This document shows, one piece after another, positions 34,835-44,279 of a DNA stretch of 64,000 bases. A model generated the notes under the pieces. It was not told where the DNA came from. It was given only the letters and a program-made list of their open reading frames with translations, and searched no databases. The position numbers and the translations under genes were made by a program. Position 1 is the stretch's first letter. The number at the start of each line of letters is the position of its first letter. Source of the DNA: Streptomyces sp. H27-H5 (GTDB lineage: Bacteria; Actinomycetota; Actinomycetes; Streptomycetales; Streptomycetaceae); the NCBI RefSeq assembly GCF_026627505.1, contig NZ_JAPNLK010000021.1, positions 43,027-107,026 on the forward strand, written 5' to 3'.

Positions 34835-35847
34835 GAGGCGCGCTGCCGAACGAGACGGGCGATGTCCCCGGCGGGAACGGCGTAGTTGCGTTTTCCTGCC
34901 AGGCCCTGGAAATGGAGGCCGAGCGCCCGTCCGGTGTCCAGGTCCACGACGACGGAACCGGAGTTGCCGCCGAGTGTCGTCGCGTCGTGATGGATCCACC
35001 GGTTGCCATCGAACGAGATGACCTGCCCCGGGGCAAGCCGCTTGCACTCGAAGATGTTGTTGAAGATGCGCTTGCGGTCCTCGGGGTCGTCGCGCTGCCC
35101 GATGTAGGGATAGCCGATCACTCCCACCCAACGGCCCACGGTGAGAGCTTCCTTGCCCTTGGCCAGCTCGATCGGCGGCGGCAGGGGCTCGCCGTTCTCA
35201 CCGGTCGGAGCGAGCCTGAGCAACGCGGCGTCACAGGGAGAGGAGTCCGGCTCGATCCAGACCACCTCTATCACCTTGAACCGTGATTCCTGTGTCCGGC
35301 CGTGCTCGTGGCGCCAGTCGACGTAGGCGTGCACCTGGGCCAAGGGGTTCGCGCGGAACCTGAAGCCGCCGCGGCCCTTCTTCGCGAACTTCTCCGCCAC
35401 GTGGCGGTTGGTGACGGCGAGACCCTCGGCCACCACCCACGCGGTTCCCACCCACTCCAGGTCGTGGTTGCGCAGATCGATCCGTCCCACGCTGGGAATG
35501 ACGCCCTCAAGGCGGCGACGAGCGGCCTTCACCTTCGCGGCGACCACGAGGCTCTCGGCTTCGTTGTCGGGGGCGTCGGCCACGGTGGCGAAGGTGTCGC
35601 GCCGCACCAGGTAGACCGGCCTGCCGAACTGTCTGACGATGGCCTCCAAGCCGCTTTCGTCGCCCTGCCAGGTCCCCTCGGCCATCGCCTTGACGGCGCC
35701 GGCGGCCCGGTCCACGTCCAGGAGGCCTTCCAGAGCCCCGACGCTCTCCAGACCCCCCGACGCCGCGACCGCGTCCCTGATCTCCTGGAAGCGGTCGAGG
35801 AACTCCTCCCGCACCTCGCGGTCGGCGAAGATCTGCGTGTACTCCAT
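34831..35847 (-). CDS. Trypsin-like serine protease with helical N-terminal domain
   Basis: A 338-residue protein without a signal peptide, hence cytoplasmic. Residues 1-60 are a helical domain (IFADREVREEFLDRFQEIRD, ALEGLLDVDRAAGAVKAMAE) that may link to a partner. The protease domain has VGTAWVVAEGLAVTNRHVAE (His149), SSPCDAALLRLAP (Asp206) and ATTLGGNSGSVVVD (Ser296), a complete triad with GNSGS. ATG 35847 has GGGGG upstream. The gene overlaps the protease-chaperonin gene by four bases, so the two form an operon. Confidence 0.88.
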   Translation of the reverse strand: MEYTQIFADREVREEFLDRFQEIRDAVAASGGLESVGALEGLLDVDRAAGAVKAMAEGTWQGDESGLEAIVRQFGRPVYLVRRDTFATVADAPDNEAESLVVAAKVKAARRRLEGVIPSVGRIDLRNHDLEWVGTAWVVAEGLAVTNRHVAEKFAKKGRGGFRFRANPLAQVHAYVDWRHEHGRTQESRFKVIEVVWIEPDSSPCDAALLRLAPTGENGEPLPPPIELAKGKEALTVGRWVGVIGYPYIGQRDDPEDRKRIFNNIFECKRLAPGQVISFDGNRWIHHDATTLGGNSGSVVVDLDTGRALGLHFQGLAGKRNYAVPAGDIARLVRQRAS

Positions 35848-36103
35848 GCCTGCCCCCGTCGGTGCGGCGCTGCTGGACCGACACGCTACTGGGCGCCAGG
35901 CCGGGCAGGCAGCGGCATTCGGGAAGTCCGACCCGCGAACCGTCCCGACGACTGGAGTCCGGAGCGGCGGTGCCCGGGGCGCCCGGGCCCGAGCGCGTAT
36001 CGGTGGGATGACCGATGTGCGGGGAGCGGGGGAGCGGCCATGGTCCTCGGGAGATCGTTCACGGGCGTCCGTGGCGACGCCCGGTCTTCGAAAGGACCCT
36101 TCT

Positions 36104-36640
36104 GTGGACACGTACGCAGACCTCGCATTCGTCAGAGGGCGGGTGGTCACGGTCGACGCCGAGTTCTCCGTCGCCTCGGGCTCTCGCGGTGACCGACGGC
36201 ATCATCAGCGCCGTCGGCGGACGGGAGGACATCGCGCCGCCCGGCGGAGCCGTGGTCGTCGACGAAGCGGGAGAGCCGACCGGACTGAGGGGCTCGCTCG
36301 GTACCGAGACCCTCGACGTCTACCGCCGGCTGCCGGCCGACGGCGAACTCACCGCCCGCGTCGGTGTCCTGCTGCTCCCCACCGGAATGGCGAGCACCGC
36401 CCACGAGTTCGCCCGCGCCCTCACCACCCTCACCTCCCTCGGGGAGTCCGACGCCGATCCGCGCCGCCTCGCGATCCTCGGGGCCAAGGTCTTCGCGGAC
36501 GGCATCGTTCCCAACAAGACGGCCTGGATGCACGAACCGCACGTGGGCGGAGGCTGCGGCTCCCTGTGCGTCGGCGGCGACAGCGACGGCGAGCGGACCG
36601 CCGAGATCACCGCCATGATCCGGCACGCCCACGCCCACGC
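36104..36640 (+). pseudogene. Amidohydrolase remnant (frameshift and deletion)
   Basis: Starts like an amidohydrolase at GTG 36104 (TYADLAFVRGRVVTVDAEFS, AAAGGA site upstream), then shifts frame near 36180 to ALAVTDGIISAVGGREDIAP. The metal-binding HxH region is missing; the sequence jumps to ARVGVLLLPTGMASTAHEF and LAILGAKVFADGIVPNKTAW, also amidohydrolase-like, ending in an HAHAHAHA stretch. Clearly not functional. Confidence 0.8.
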
Positions 36641-36807
36641 CCACGCCGCCGGGGCCGCGACCCGGCCGCCCGGCCTGCTCGATCGGACCGTGGCGGGAGC
36701 CGCTGCCCCGGCGGTCAGGACTTCCTGCCCTCGCGGTCCTTCCTCCGTGCGGGGCACCCGGTCTAAACAGGGACCGGCGGCCGTCGCCGCCGTAGGTGGG
36801 AGGACGG

Positions 36808-39234
36808 ATGCGCAGTCAACGGGAGTCGAACGTCGAAGGGCCAGCGGCCGGCCGGACGGAACGTCCGGGGTGGCTGTCCGCGCCCTCCTTCGCACAGGCC
36901 GCGGCGCAGCGGGTGGCGGTGGGCGGGGCACTGACGCCGCAGCAGGCGGCCGCCCTGCAGGGCGCGGCGGGCAACGCGGCCTTGGTGCAGCGGCTCGCGC
37001 GGGACCGGGAGGAGCCGGGCGCGGAGACCCACCGGCACGGCGACGGCTGCGGCCACGCGCCCGTCGTCCAGCGCAAGTCGGCGGTCCTGGCAGTGCTGAA
37101 CACTCCCGGAGTGCCCCTCGACGGCCCGCTGAAGAGCGAGATGGAGGGCCGTTTCCAGCGGAACTTCTCCCATCTGCGGCTGCACACCGACACCCGGGCG
37201 CAGGACTCGGCGGCGGAGATCGGCGCCGAGGCGTACACCTCGGGCTCGCACATGGTCTTCACCCCGGCCGCGCTGCGCAACAAGCACACCGTCGCGCACG
37301 AGATCGCGCACACCATCGACCAGGAGAACGGTTCCGTGCCCGGGACGCCCCAGGGTGACGGAACACGGATGTCCGCTCCCGGTGATGCCGGGGAGCGCTC
37401 GGCCGAGGCCAAGGCGGACGAGGTGATGAGCAGGCCGGTCGCACCGTCCCCGTCTGCGGCCGGGCAGGCCGACGGCGTCGCGGCCGAGGGGCCGGTGGGA
37501 GGCGGGCAAGGCGCCGCGGCTCCGACCGGCGCCGTGCAGCGGACCGTCAAGATCGTCCTGGCCGACGGCAACGCCACCGACATGCGCACCCGTGCGCAGA
37601 AGGACGGCGCCCACACCGATGCCGACGGCCTGCTGGCCTTCCTCCTCCAACAGGTCGCCGGGGAGGGCACGCTCTCCTCCGACGAGACGGCCGCGCTGCG
37701 ACGCCATCAGGACACCGTCAAGGAGCAGTTGCACAAGTGGGTCTCCGGCGTCCCCGGCACCCGTGGCCCCAAGTCCCACCCGGACTTCGGGTCGAAGCAG
37801 CAGGACCGTACCTACGCGGGGTACAGCGACCTGGCGCGGGCGCTCGTCGGCTGGGTGGAGGCGAAGGACAACCGCCACCGGGAGAAGGAGCTGGCCGAGG
37901 AGGTGAAGAACAACAGCGATGTCGAACTGCACCTGGAGTCGCTGTTGTTGCGCGTCCGGAAGTGGGTCGACGAGCAGCAGAGGAACGCGCCCGCCGACGA
38001 GAGCGGGCGGTGGAACGACGTGCAGCAGCAACTGGACACCGGGCTGACCCCGGGACAGGGGCACGACGGGCTGCACGAGTTCGGGCACTACCAGAAGTAC
38101 TACGACCGGGTGATCCAGGCGAAGATGGACATCCCCGAGCCCGTCCGGCAGCGGCTGCGGACCGCCATCAACGGCGGTATGGGGAAGGTGCTGAACCAGC
38201 CCACGCGGTTCACCTTCCGCGACAAGATCATCGTCCTGCACGACCTCATGGAGTTCTTCGGCCCGCGCAAGCCGTGGAACGCCGAGACCGCCGGCAACGG
38301 CTCGGTCCCGGACGAGGACGGGATGAACCTCACCACGACGGAGATCGACGCGGACGGGAAGCGGACCGGTACGACCGAGGACCGCGGGCAGATGGCCTTC
38401 CGGATCCCGGGCAATCGGGTCCGGTCCGTTCCCTCGACCCGCGCGGAGTACGCCGACAGCACCAAACTGGCCCGGCGGCACCACCTGCCGGTGTGGGCCG
38501 GGTCCTCGTTCACCGCCATGCGGATGCTCGGCCTGACCAAGGCCGTCGGCGGCACCATCTCGGAACTCAGCGCGGTGGCCTGGGGCACGTTCGCCTTCTG
38601 GCGCCTGGACTACGACCACACCTCGGACCTCGCCTACCACCCCTTGCAGGAGGTGATGGACATCGCGCAGAACTACGGGGTCCCGTACAACATGCTCGAC
38701 CCGGAGAAGGACCTCGACCGCCATCGGAAGGGCAGCGCCAAGCGGGACCTGATCGCGGGCATGGGCGTTCTCGACCGCGAGCTGACGGCCGCCGAGCAGG
38801 ATGTGGCGGACCTGATCGCCCAGTTGAAGACCAGCGCCGACCAGGGCCCGGAGGCCGCCGCCGCCATCGCTCAGGTCCTGGAACCGATCCGGCAGTACCA
38901 CCGCGACATCCAGGCGATGCACGTCCGGGTACGCGGGTTCCTGGGCGAGGTCCGCGCCCTGGACGAGGGGTCGGGGCCGGATGCCCGCAGCACGCTGCTC
39001 ACTCAGCTCCGCGAGTATCCGTCGATGACCCACGAACTCGGCCGCCTGCACGACGGGATCCTCGCCCTGCGCGCCCAGGTCGTGCTCCACCTCGTGGAAC
39101 CGGAGACCGCCGTGCCGGACGCCGCTCCGGAAGCCGGGCCCTCACGGCACGACGACGACCTGATGATCGGCGCGGACATGGAGCCGGTCATGGTCAAGAG
39201 GCGCCCGAAGAAGGGCAGGAAGAAGCGCCCGTGA
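36808..39234 (+). CDS. DUF4157 (eCIS core domain) protein with large C-terminal region
   Basis: An 808-residue protein. The N-terminal region contains the DUF4157 domain (about residues 100-175): LKSEMEGRFQRNFSHLRLHT, AAEIGAEAYTSGSHMVFTP, and TVAHEIAHTIDQ with the zinc-protease-like HEIAH at 164-168. Three VQR tripeptides, common in such proteins, occur near residues 60, 87 and before VKIVLADGN. The remaining 550 residues are largely helical and unrecognised, ending in a Lys/Arg-rich tail (KRRPKKGRKKRP). DUF4157 proteins are linked to extracellular contractile injection systems as loading leader or cargo. ATG 36808 has GGGAGGA directly upstream. No injection system genes are in the window. 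Confidence 0.85.
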   Translation: MRSQRESNVEGPAAGRTERPGWLSAPSFAQAAAQRVAVGGALTPQQAAALQGAAGNAALVQRLARDREEPGAETHRHGDGCGHAPVVQRKSAVLAVLNTPGVPLDGPLKSEMEGRFQRNFSHLRLHTDTRAQDSAAEIGAEAYTSGSHMVFTPAALRNKHTVAHEIAHTIDQENGSVPGTPQGDGTRMSAPGDAGERSAEAKADEVMSRPVAPSPSAAGQADGVAAEGPVGGGQGAAAPTGAVQRTVKIVLADGNATDMRTRAQKDGAHTDADGLLAFLLQQVAGEGTLSSDETAALRRHQDTVKEQLHKWVSGVPGTRGPKSHPDFGSKQQDRTYAGYSDLARALVGWVEAKDNRHREKELAEEVKNNSDVELHLESLLLRVRKWVDEQQRNAPADESGRWNDVQQQLDTGLTPGQGHDGLHEFGHYQKYYDRVIQAKMDIPEPVRQRLRTAINGGMGKVLNQPTRFTFRDKIIVLHDLMEFFGPRKPWNAETAGNGSVPDEDGMNLTTTEIDADGKRTGTTEDRGQMAFRIPGNRVRSVPSTRAEYADSTKLARRHHLPVWAGSSFTAMRMLGLTKAVGGTISELSAVAWGTFAFWRLDYDHTSDLAYHPLQEVMDIAQNYGVPYNMLDPEKDLDRHRKGSAKRDLIAGMGVLDRELTAAEQDVADLIAQLKTSADQGPEAAAAIAQVLEPIRQYHRDIQAMHVRVRGFLGEVRALDEGSGPDARSTLLTQLREYPSMTHELGRLHDGILALRAQVVLHLVEPETAVPDAAPEAGPSRHDDDLMIGADMEPVMVKRRPKKGRKKRP

Positions 39235-39395
39235 CCCGGCACCCCTGATCCCTCACAACCTGTGGTGCACGCTCGTCCACCGAGGTCGCCTGGCGCGCCT
39301 CACTCCGTCGACAGGTCACGTGGAGAAGTCCGCACTGGACTCCTCCGATAGCTGCCCCACCCTCGTCACCGCCGGACCGGACAGTGCCCCGTGGT

Positions 39396-39875
39396 TCACC
39401 CGCTACCCGCGACCACCGGATCGGCCGGATCACCGTGCACGGCGAAGAGGAGCCGGCGGATCGTGATCCGGTCCCCGTTGGGGACTCCTGGCACCCACTT
39501 GGAGATGTGGTCCTCAAGGACGACTTTCCCCTCGCCCACCAGTTGCAGGACGAGGTTGGCCGTGAACGCCTTGGTCTGGCTCGCGATCTTGAACTGCATG
39601 TCCGTACGGAGCGGCGCCCCGTCGCGAGGTCGGCGACGCCGGTGGCACTGACGAAGGTCCCCTTCGGGCTCCAGATGCCCCGGGGTGCGGTTCGTGTTCG
39701 TGTCCTTGAACCGGCGAACGATCTGCTTGACCTTGGCCTCGGTCCGCGCATCGAGAGCTCCGCTGTCGCTGCCGCCCGACACCGCGCTGCCGGCCTGCGG
39801 CGACTGGCAGGCCGACCCTGCGAGGACTACGAGCAGGATCAGGCCACCGAGCGAGCGTCCTTTGTACCGGCCCAT
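39396..39875 (-). pseudogene. Serine beta-lactamase family lipoprotein remnant
   Basis: Reads a lipoprotein signal (SLGGLILLVVLAGSACQSP) and KVKQIVRRFKDTNTNRTPG, then shifts frame to GIWSPKGTFVSATGVADLAT, then back to DMQFKIASQTKAFTANLVLQ, where SQTK is the SxxK catalytic motif, and VLEDHISKWVPGVPNGD. It then ends abruptly; most of the enzyme, including the later motifs, is missing. Two frameshifts and a truncation make it a pseudogene. Confidence 0.85.
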
Positions 39876-40103
39876 GGGTCCACGGCTCCGTGTCTCGATC
39901 TCTCCGGTCCCCGGCGAGCGAGATGTCCGGCCTTCTCGCCGGCGTCACGGGTGGAGCGGACGGACGCATCCAGGTCACGCCCATCGGAGTGGCGAAGCGT
40001 CCGCCCCCGCTCGCCTTCAGCGCCGGCCGCCGCGAGGCGCTCGAGGCCGGCAGCGGTCCGGGCCTGCCCTCGGTCCGAACCGCTCACCGCGTGCTGCTCC
40101 TCG

Positions 40104-41003
40104 CTAGGCCGCTGGGCCCGCCGGGTGGAAGTTGATGCGTTCACTGATGACGGGGAAGCCTGCCTTGGCGAAGTTCGCGGCCATGGGGAGGTTGCCCCGG
40201 TCCGTCGCTCCGCTCACGAACTCCGCCCCCTGCTCGACGAGGAGGTGGGTGCACTCCGCGAGGAGGTCGTAGGCGTAGCCGCGACCGCGCTGTTCCGGCA
40301 CGACTCCGATGAAGCCGATGGTCGGGCCGGAGGGATTGTGGGCCGGGATGTGGATGCCGGCCAGGTCTCCCTCCGGCGTGTGCGCGACCTGCCACCACTC
40401 CCGCGGGGAAGGGCACCAGTGGAAGAAGTCGAGTTCCTCCTGAGCGGCCTGGTCGAGACCGCCCTCCCCGATGGCCCGAAGCGCGTGGGCGTCCAGGGTG
40501 ACGGAGTGGATGCGGCGCAACGCGTCGAAGAACACGGCGTCGTCGGGTTCGGCGCGGAAACGCAGGCGTCCGGGCCGCTCGGGCAGGCCTCGCTCCGGGG
40601 TCCAGCGGTACAGGAAGCGTTCCACCAGGAGTTCGTACCCTGCGGCTCGTGCGGCGGCGAAGCGCGCCTCGGCGCCGGCGCGCAGATCGGCCTTCTCCCG
40701 CCAGTCGCCGGGCAGGTTGATCTCGAGTTCGACCTGCCAGGGAGCCGAGCGCAGGAGTTCGGCCCCGGCCTCCTCCTCGCCCTCGGCCACGTCGAACCAG
40801 TTGATGTTGACGGGCTCCGAGTCGTCGGGGCCGCCCCACCACGCGCCGCGGGCGACGACCTCGCCGTCGCGCAGGGCGACGCGCTTCCAGTCGGGGCGGA
40901 ACCGGGTACGCCGATGGCCGACACGGGCGCCCAGGGGGTCGGGGAGTGCGTCGAAGAGATGAGCGTCGCTCGCGGAGAGCGCACGGATGACCGGATCGGT
41001 CAT
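40104..41003 (-). CDS. GNAT family N-acetyltransferase
   Basis: A 299-residue acetyltransferase. The acetyl-CoA site is TIGFIGVVPEQRGRGYAYDL near residues 235-255 (Q/RxxGxG loop), followed by GATDRGNLPMAANFAKAGFP. The first half is a less conserved GNAT-like module, so it is a double-domain type. The start ATG has GGAGGA upstream. The substrate is unknown. Confidence 0.88.
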   Translation of the reverse strand: MTDPVIRALSASDAHLFDALPDPLGARVGHRRTRFRPDWKRVALRDGEVVARGAWWGGPDDSEPVNINWFDVAEGEEEAGAELLRSAPWQVELEINLPGDWREKADLRAGAEARFAAARAAGYELLVERFLYRWTPERGLPERPGRLRFRAEPDDAVFFDALRRIHSVTLDAHALRAIGEGGLDQAAQEELDFFHWCPSPREWWQVAHTPEGDLAGIHIPAHNPSGPTIGFIGVVPEQRGRGYAYDLLAECTHLLVEQGAEFVSGATDRGNLPMAANFAKAGFPVISERINFHPAGPAA

Positions 41004-41303
41004 GGATTCCTCCGGGATACAGGCTGCTTGGAGCGCTCCCGGTCAGAACTCGCGAACCACGCCGGGACAGCGGAAAAGGGAGCGCTGGAATGGTGTGAAC
41101 CGCACGGCACTCGCCTCCTTCCGTCCCTCTAAGGGCGTGGAGCCCCACAGTACGTGACCTGCCATGGGCCCGGCCACGGATTTTCGTACCCCTTGAAGGA
41201 GAGGTTCGCTGGACCACGCAGAGCGCTCTCAGGCCACTGCACACCGTGGATGGCGCCGTCCGCAGCCTCACGGCCGCGGACGACGACGTCCTGCCGGCCA
41301 GGC
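41004..41303. other. Gene-free stretch
   Basis: No gene or clear site was recognised in these 300 bases besides the upstream region of the acetyltransferase gene. Confidence 0.5.
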
Positions 41304-42095
41304 TCAGGTGGCGCGACGCGTCCTGACTCCGTCAGCCTCGAAGTCGTAGATGGTCCCGTTGATCCGCAGGCCGTCGACAGCGCCGATCCACATGTTGTCG
41401 CGGCCCTTGCCGACCGCAGCGGTGTAGATGGTCGGCTGCGCGCCGCCGTCGTTGAGCGCGCTCTTCAGCTGCGGGAAGGTGCACGGGGTCGCCAGGTTGC
41501 AGCCGGTCACGGTGCCCGCGTTCCCCGTGAGGAACCACGTACCGGTCGTGGCGGCGTTCAGATAGCCACTCCAGCGGTTCGTCACCGGGGAGGCCGGCGG
41601 CAGCCACACCATCGACGAGTAGGTGGTGGCCGGCGCCGCGGTGAGGTTCGGATTGATCTCGAACGTCACGTTCGGCATGTTCGTCGGGCCGCCGTAGGAG
41701 ACGTTCTCGCCGGTCTGGAAGACGTGGAAACCGACTTGGTTCAGACCCTGGGCGCCAAGGACCGGCTTCCCGTTGAAGTCGACCTCGTTGCCGAAGCTGG
41801 CCTTCTCACTGGGCGGAGTGAGGGAAGTGGAGCGGTCCGCGACCTCGATTCCGAGGCTGCCTCGTCCATAGGGGGGCCTCGCGGCGGTCCCCGTCACACC
41901 GAACGATCCGTACGGGCCGTCCCTCAGAGCAGCGACGGGAGAGCCGATCGTGTTGCGGGTGATGACGCCCCAGTGGCGCGAGCTTCCCTGGCTTCCGTCG
42001 GTCAGGGCAGCGGCCGGGACGCCCCCGGCAGCGATCGCGATCAGCGCCGTCACCCCTAGCACGACGTTCCGCTTCATGCCGAAGCGAGCGTTCAC
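41304..42095 (-). CDS. Secreted hypothetical protein
   Basis: A 263-residue exported protein. Start GTG 42095 follows AAAGGAG by five bases and yields a signal peptide (MKRNVVLGVTALIAIAAGG after a short head, cleavage near PAAALT). The mature part is strand-rich, with FHVFQTGENVSYGG, NMPNVTFEINPN, YSSMVWLPPASPVTNRWSGY and a single Cys pair (GCNLATPC). It reads like a carbohydrate-binding or structural beta-sandwich, but no family was recognised. Confidence 0.7.
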   Translation of the reverse strand: MNARFGMKRNVVLGVTALIAIAAGGVPAAALTDGSQGSSRHWGVITRNTIGSPVAALRDGPYGSFGVTGTAARPPYGRGSLGIEVADRSTSLTPPSEKASFGNEVDFNGKPVLGAQGLNQVGFHVFQTGENVSYGGPTNMPNVTFEINPNLTAAPATTYSSMVWLPPASPVTNRWSGYLNAATTGTWFLTGNAGTVTGCNLATPCTFPQLKSALNDGGAQPTIYTAAVGKGRDNMWIGAVDGLRINGTIYDFEADGVRTRRAT

Positions 42096-42434
42096 GCTCA
42101 CTCCTTTCGTGGTCGGTACATGGAGGGCAGGACCGGCATCTGAGCCAAGCCTGCGATGGTGTGCACGCCACGGTAGGGACTCGCACAGGCGTAATCGGGC
42201 GCTACGCGAATATGCCAGTGGCAATTACTCCCCATGGCGGAGCGTTCGATCGGGCGGACCAACGCGACAGTCCGAGGAAATGTCGTACGCGCCCGGCGAT
42301 GCCGAGCGGAGATCGCCCCGCACCGGAAATCTCTGTGAGTCCCCAGGTCCATGAACGCGGCGAGCCGGGTCGATACACCCCCGCCGGCCAAGCACTGAGC
42401 CCCCGACCGGTCGCCGCCTGGCAGAGTGGGTGCC
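42096..42434. other. Gene-free stretch, lower GC
   Basis: No coding region was recognised. GC content is lower than the neighbours around 42190-42250. It must hold the promoter of the secreted protein gene. Confidence 0.45.
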
Positions 42435-42560
42435 ATGTCCGAACCCTCCCGGCCGCTGTCCCTGCGCCTCGTCGGCCGCGAGCTGCCCGGTCGGGACTGC
42501 GGGCCCTACCGGGACGTACACGTCGCCGTGCAGCGCGCCCGCGGTCAACTGGAGCCCACT
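42435..42560 (+). pseudogene. DUF5990 family gene, 5' fragment
   Basis: From ATG 42435 the product begins LSLRLVGRELPGRDCGPYRD, then VHVAVQRARGQLEPTAP, which matches the start of DUF5990 proteins. Around 42560 the match stops and the sequence becomes the tail of a different gene on the other strand. Confidence 0.7.
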
Positions 42561-42700
42561 GCCCCGAGGCCGGCCCGCGCCAGGTGGTGGTTCGAGGACA
42601 GGGACGGCAGCACCCGATGGCCGGCTGGGGTGAGGCCCCGCAGGTGCACGTAGTCGAACCTGCGCTCCCAGTCGGTGGTCGGCCCGCAGCTACCAGTGGC
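42560..42700 (-). pseudogene. Endonuclease/exonuclease/phosphatase gene, 3' fragment
   Basis: Minus-strand frame with TTDWERRFDYVHLRGLTPAG and HRVLPSLSSNHHLARAGL, which aligns with the end of the intact nuclease at 24.7-25.5 kb (TDWNSTFDYMFLRGI, SDHHLL). The catalytic SDHH is changed to SNHH and the rest is absent. Confidence 0.75.
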
Positions 42701-43598
42701 TGGGTGCGGCCCTGTCGCGCCGCCCCTGTCCTGCCTGTGCCCGTCCCGCGGCGTCGAGGGCATCCGCGAGCGCGTCGACGAGCGGGTCGGTGACCGCTGC
42801 CGGCCGGGCGATGACGACACGGCTCGGCGGATGGCCGTCGAGGGGTACGAAAGCGATGCCGGGCCGCGCGTGCCGCCGCGCGGCGCCGGCCGGGAGGAGG
42901 CCGACCGCGCCCTCCCACAGGACAGCGTGCAGGCACTCCTCGACCGACGTCACGACCGGGCCCGGCGCGTCCTCCTCGATGGCGAGCCAGTAGGCCCGCC
43001 ATCGGGCATCGGTCCCCGGGGGCAGGCGGAAACGCGGGCGGTCGGCCAGCGCCGTGACGTGCAGGCGCGGGCGGCTCGCCAGCGGATCGTCCGCAGGGAC
43101 GACCGCGACCAGCGGCTCCTCACCGAGCAGTCGAACCGTCAGGCCGGCCGTGTCGAAGGGCAGACGGGTCAGCGCGAGGTCCACCCGACCCTCGCGCAAG
43201 CCCGCCGTCGGATCGGTGACCGCCGCCTCACGCAGCCGCACCCGCACTCCCGGGCGCATGCGCCGCAAGGCGCCCAGCGCCGCCGGGCCGACCTCCAGTC
43301 CCGCGCCCGCGACCGTGCCCAGTACGAGCACCCGGTCGGTTGCCGTGTCGCGGACCCGCTCGCGGGCGCGTTCGACCCGCTCCAGAAGATCCCGCGCCTC
43401 TGCCAGCAGCACTTCGCCCGCAGGGGTGAGCCGCGCCCCGGTGGGGATCCGCTCGAACAGCCGGCACCCGAGGTCGGCCTCAAGCTCCCGGATACGGCGG
43501 CTCAGCGGCGGCTGGGCCAGACGCAGGCGTGCGGCGGCGCGGCCGAAGTGGCCCTCTTCGGCCACGGCGACGAAACAGTGCAATGCCCGCAAGTCCAT
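42690..43598 (-). CDS. LysR-family transcriptional regulator
   Basis: A 302-residue regulator. The N-terminal helix-turn-helix is LRALHCFVAVAEEGHFGRAA, ARLRLAQPPLSRRIRELEAD, LGCRLFERIPTGARLTPAG. The remaining residues form the effector-binding domain (LREGRVDLALTRLPFD, EEPLVAVVPADDPLA, HAVLWEGAVGLLPAG). Divergent from the CMD-family gene 143 bases away, which it probably regulates. Confidence 0.92.
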   Translation of the reverse strand: MDLRALHCFVAVAEEGHFGRAAARLRLAQPPLSRRIRELEADLGCRLFERIPTGARLTPAGEVLLAEARDLLERVERARERVRDTATDRVLVLGTVAGAGLEVGPAALGALRRMRPGVRVRLREAAVTDPTAGLREGRVDLALTRLPFDTAGLTVRLLGEEPLVAVVPADDPLASRPRLHVTALADRPRFRLPPGTDARWRAYWLAIEEDAPGPVVTSVEECLHAVLWEGAVGLLPAGAARRHARPGIAFVPLDGHPPSRVVIARPAAVTDPLVDALADALDAAGRAQAGQGRRDRAAPSHW

Positions 43599-43741
43599 GA
43601 CCAGCCACGATACCGAGAACGAACCCGTCCTCCCGAAACCGGTCTTGGACAGCGCCGCGGCGACCGCGGTGAGGTGGTGCCAGGCGCCCGGGCAACAGGC
43701 CCGCCGCGCGCACCCCCGCCCCTCGCTTCAGGAGCCCGCAC

Positions 43742-44092
43742 ATGTACGCACACCCCGACGACCTCCACCGCGCCCGCTCCGTCGGCGGCAACGCCCCCGC
43801 GGAGTTCGCCGCGTGGGTCGCCTTCCAGCAGGCCGTGGACCGGGAGGACGGGGCGGTGCCGCGCCGATACCGCGAGCTGATCTCCGTTGCGGTCGCGCTC
43901 GTCACCCAGTGCTCCTACTGCCTGGACGTACACACGGCCGCCGCCCGCCGCCACGGCGTAACCCCCGAGGAACTGGCCGAGGCAGCCTTCGTGACCGCCT
44001 CCGTCCGCGCAGGCGGCACACTCGCACACGCACTGCTGGCCGACCGCCTCTACGAACAGCACACCCACGCCTCGGCGCCCGCCCACGGCTAA
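43742..44092 (+). CDS. Carboxymuconolactone decarboxylase/AhpD-like protein
   Basis: A 116-residue protein. The AhpD-type redox motif is VTQCSYCLDVHTAAARRHG, with CxxC and the following His that relay protons in alkylhydroperoxidases, then TPEELAEAAFVTASVRAGG. Family members reduce peroxides or act on lactones. AGGAG precedes the ATG. It is divergent from a LysR gene, a common pair. Confidence 0.9.
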   Translation: MYAHPDDLHRARSVGGNAPAEFAAWVAFQQAVDREDGAVPRRYRELISVAVALVTQCSYCLDVHTAAARRHGVTPEELAEAAFVTASVRAGGTLAHALLADRLYEQHTHASAPAHG

Positions 44093-44241
44093 TACGCCCG
44101 CCGGACCTCTGCATCACCACTGGTCAACGGCCGGAGTGCGGGACGGCCTTCGCGGACCGTCTCGCGCATGTGTGCCCACGGCGCCGGGCAACTTGCGCTG
44201 GAATCGCGCTGGATGCCCGGGATCTGCCCATCGCCACACAC

Positions 44242-44272
44242 TTGACCTCAATCATGCTTGAGGTGTGACGAT
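44242..44272 (+). promoter_or_regulatory. SoxR/MerR-type promoter with 18-base dyad
   Basis: TTGACC at 44242-44247 serves as -35. It overlaps the dyad CCTCAATCATGCTTGAGG at 44246-44263, which matches the SoxR box type. A possible -10, GACGAT, is at 44267-44272, leaving a 19-base spacer, the long spacer expected for MerR-family activation. Confidence 0.6.
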
Positions 44273-44279
44273 GATCCAC

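Noticed and set aside
36763..39090. Minus-strand open frame of 775 codons opposite the DUF4157 gene
   Set aside because: The plus-strand protein has a recognised domain and start signal; the antisense product is His/Val/Arg-rich without a fold pattern.
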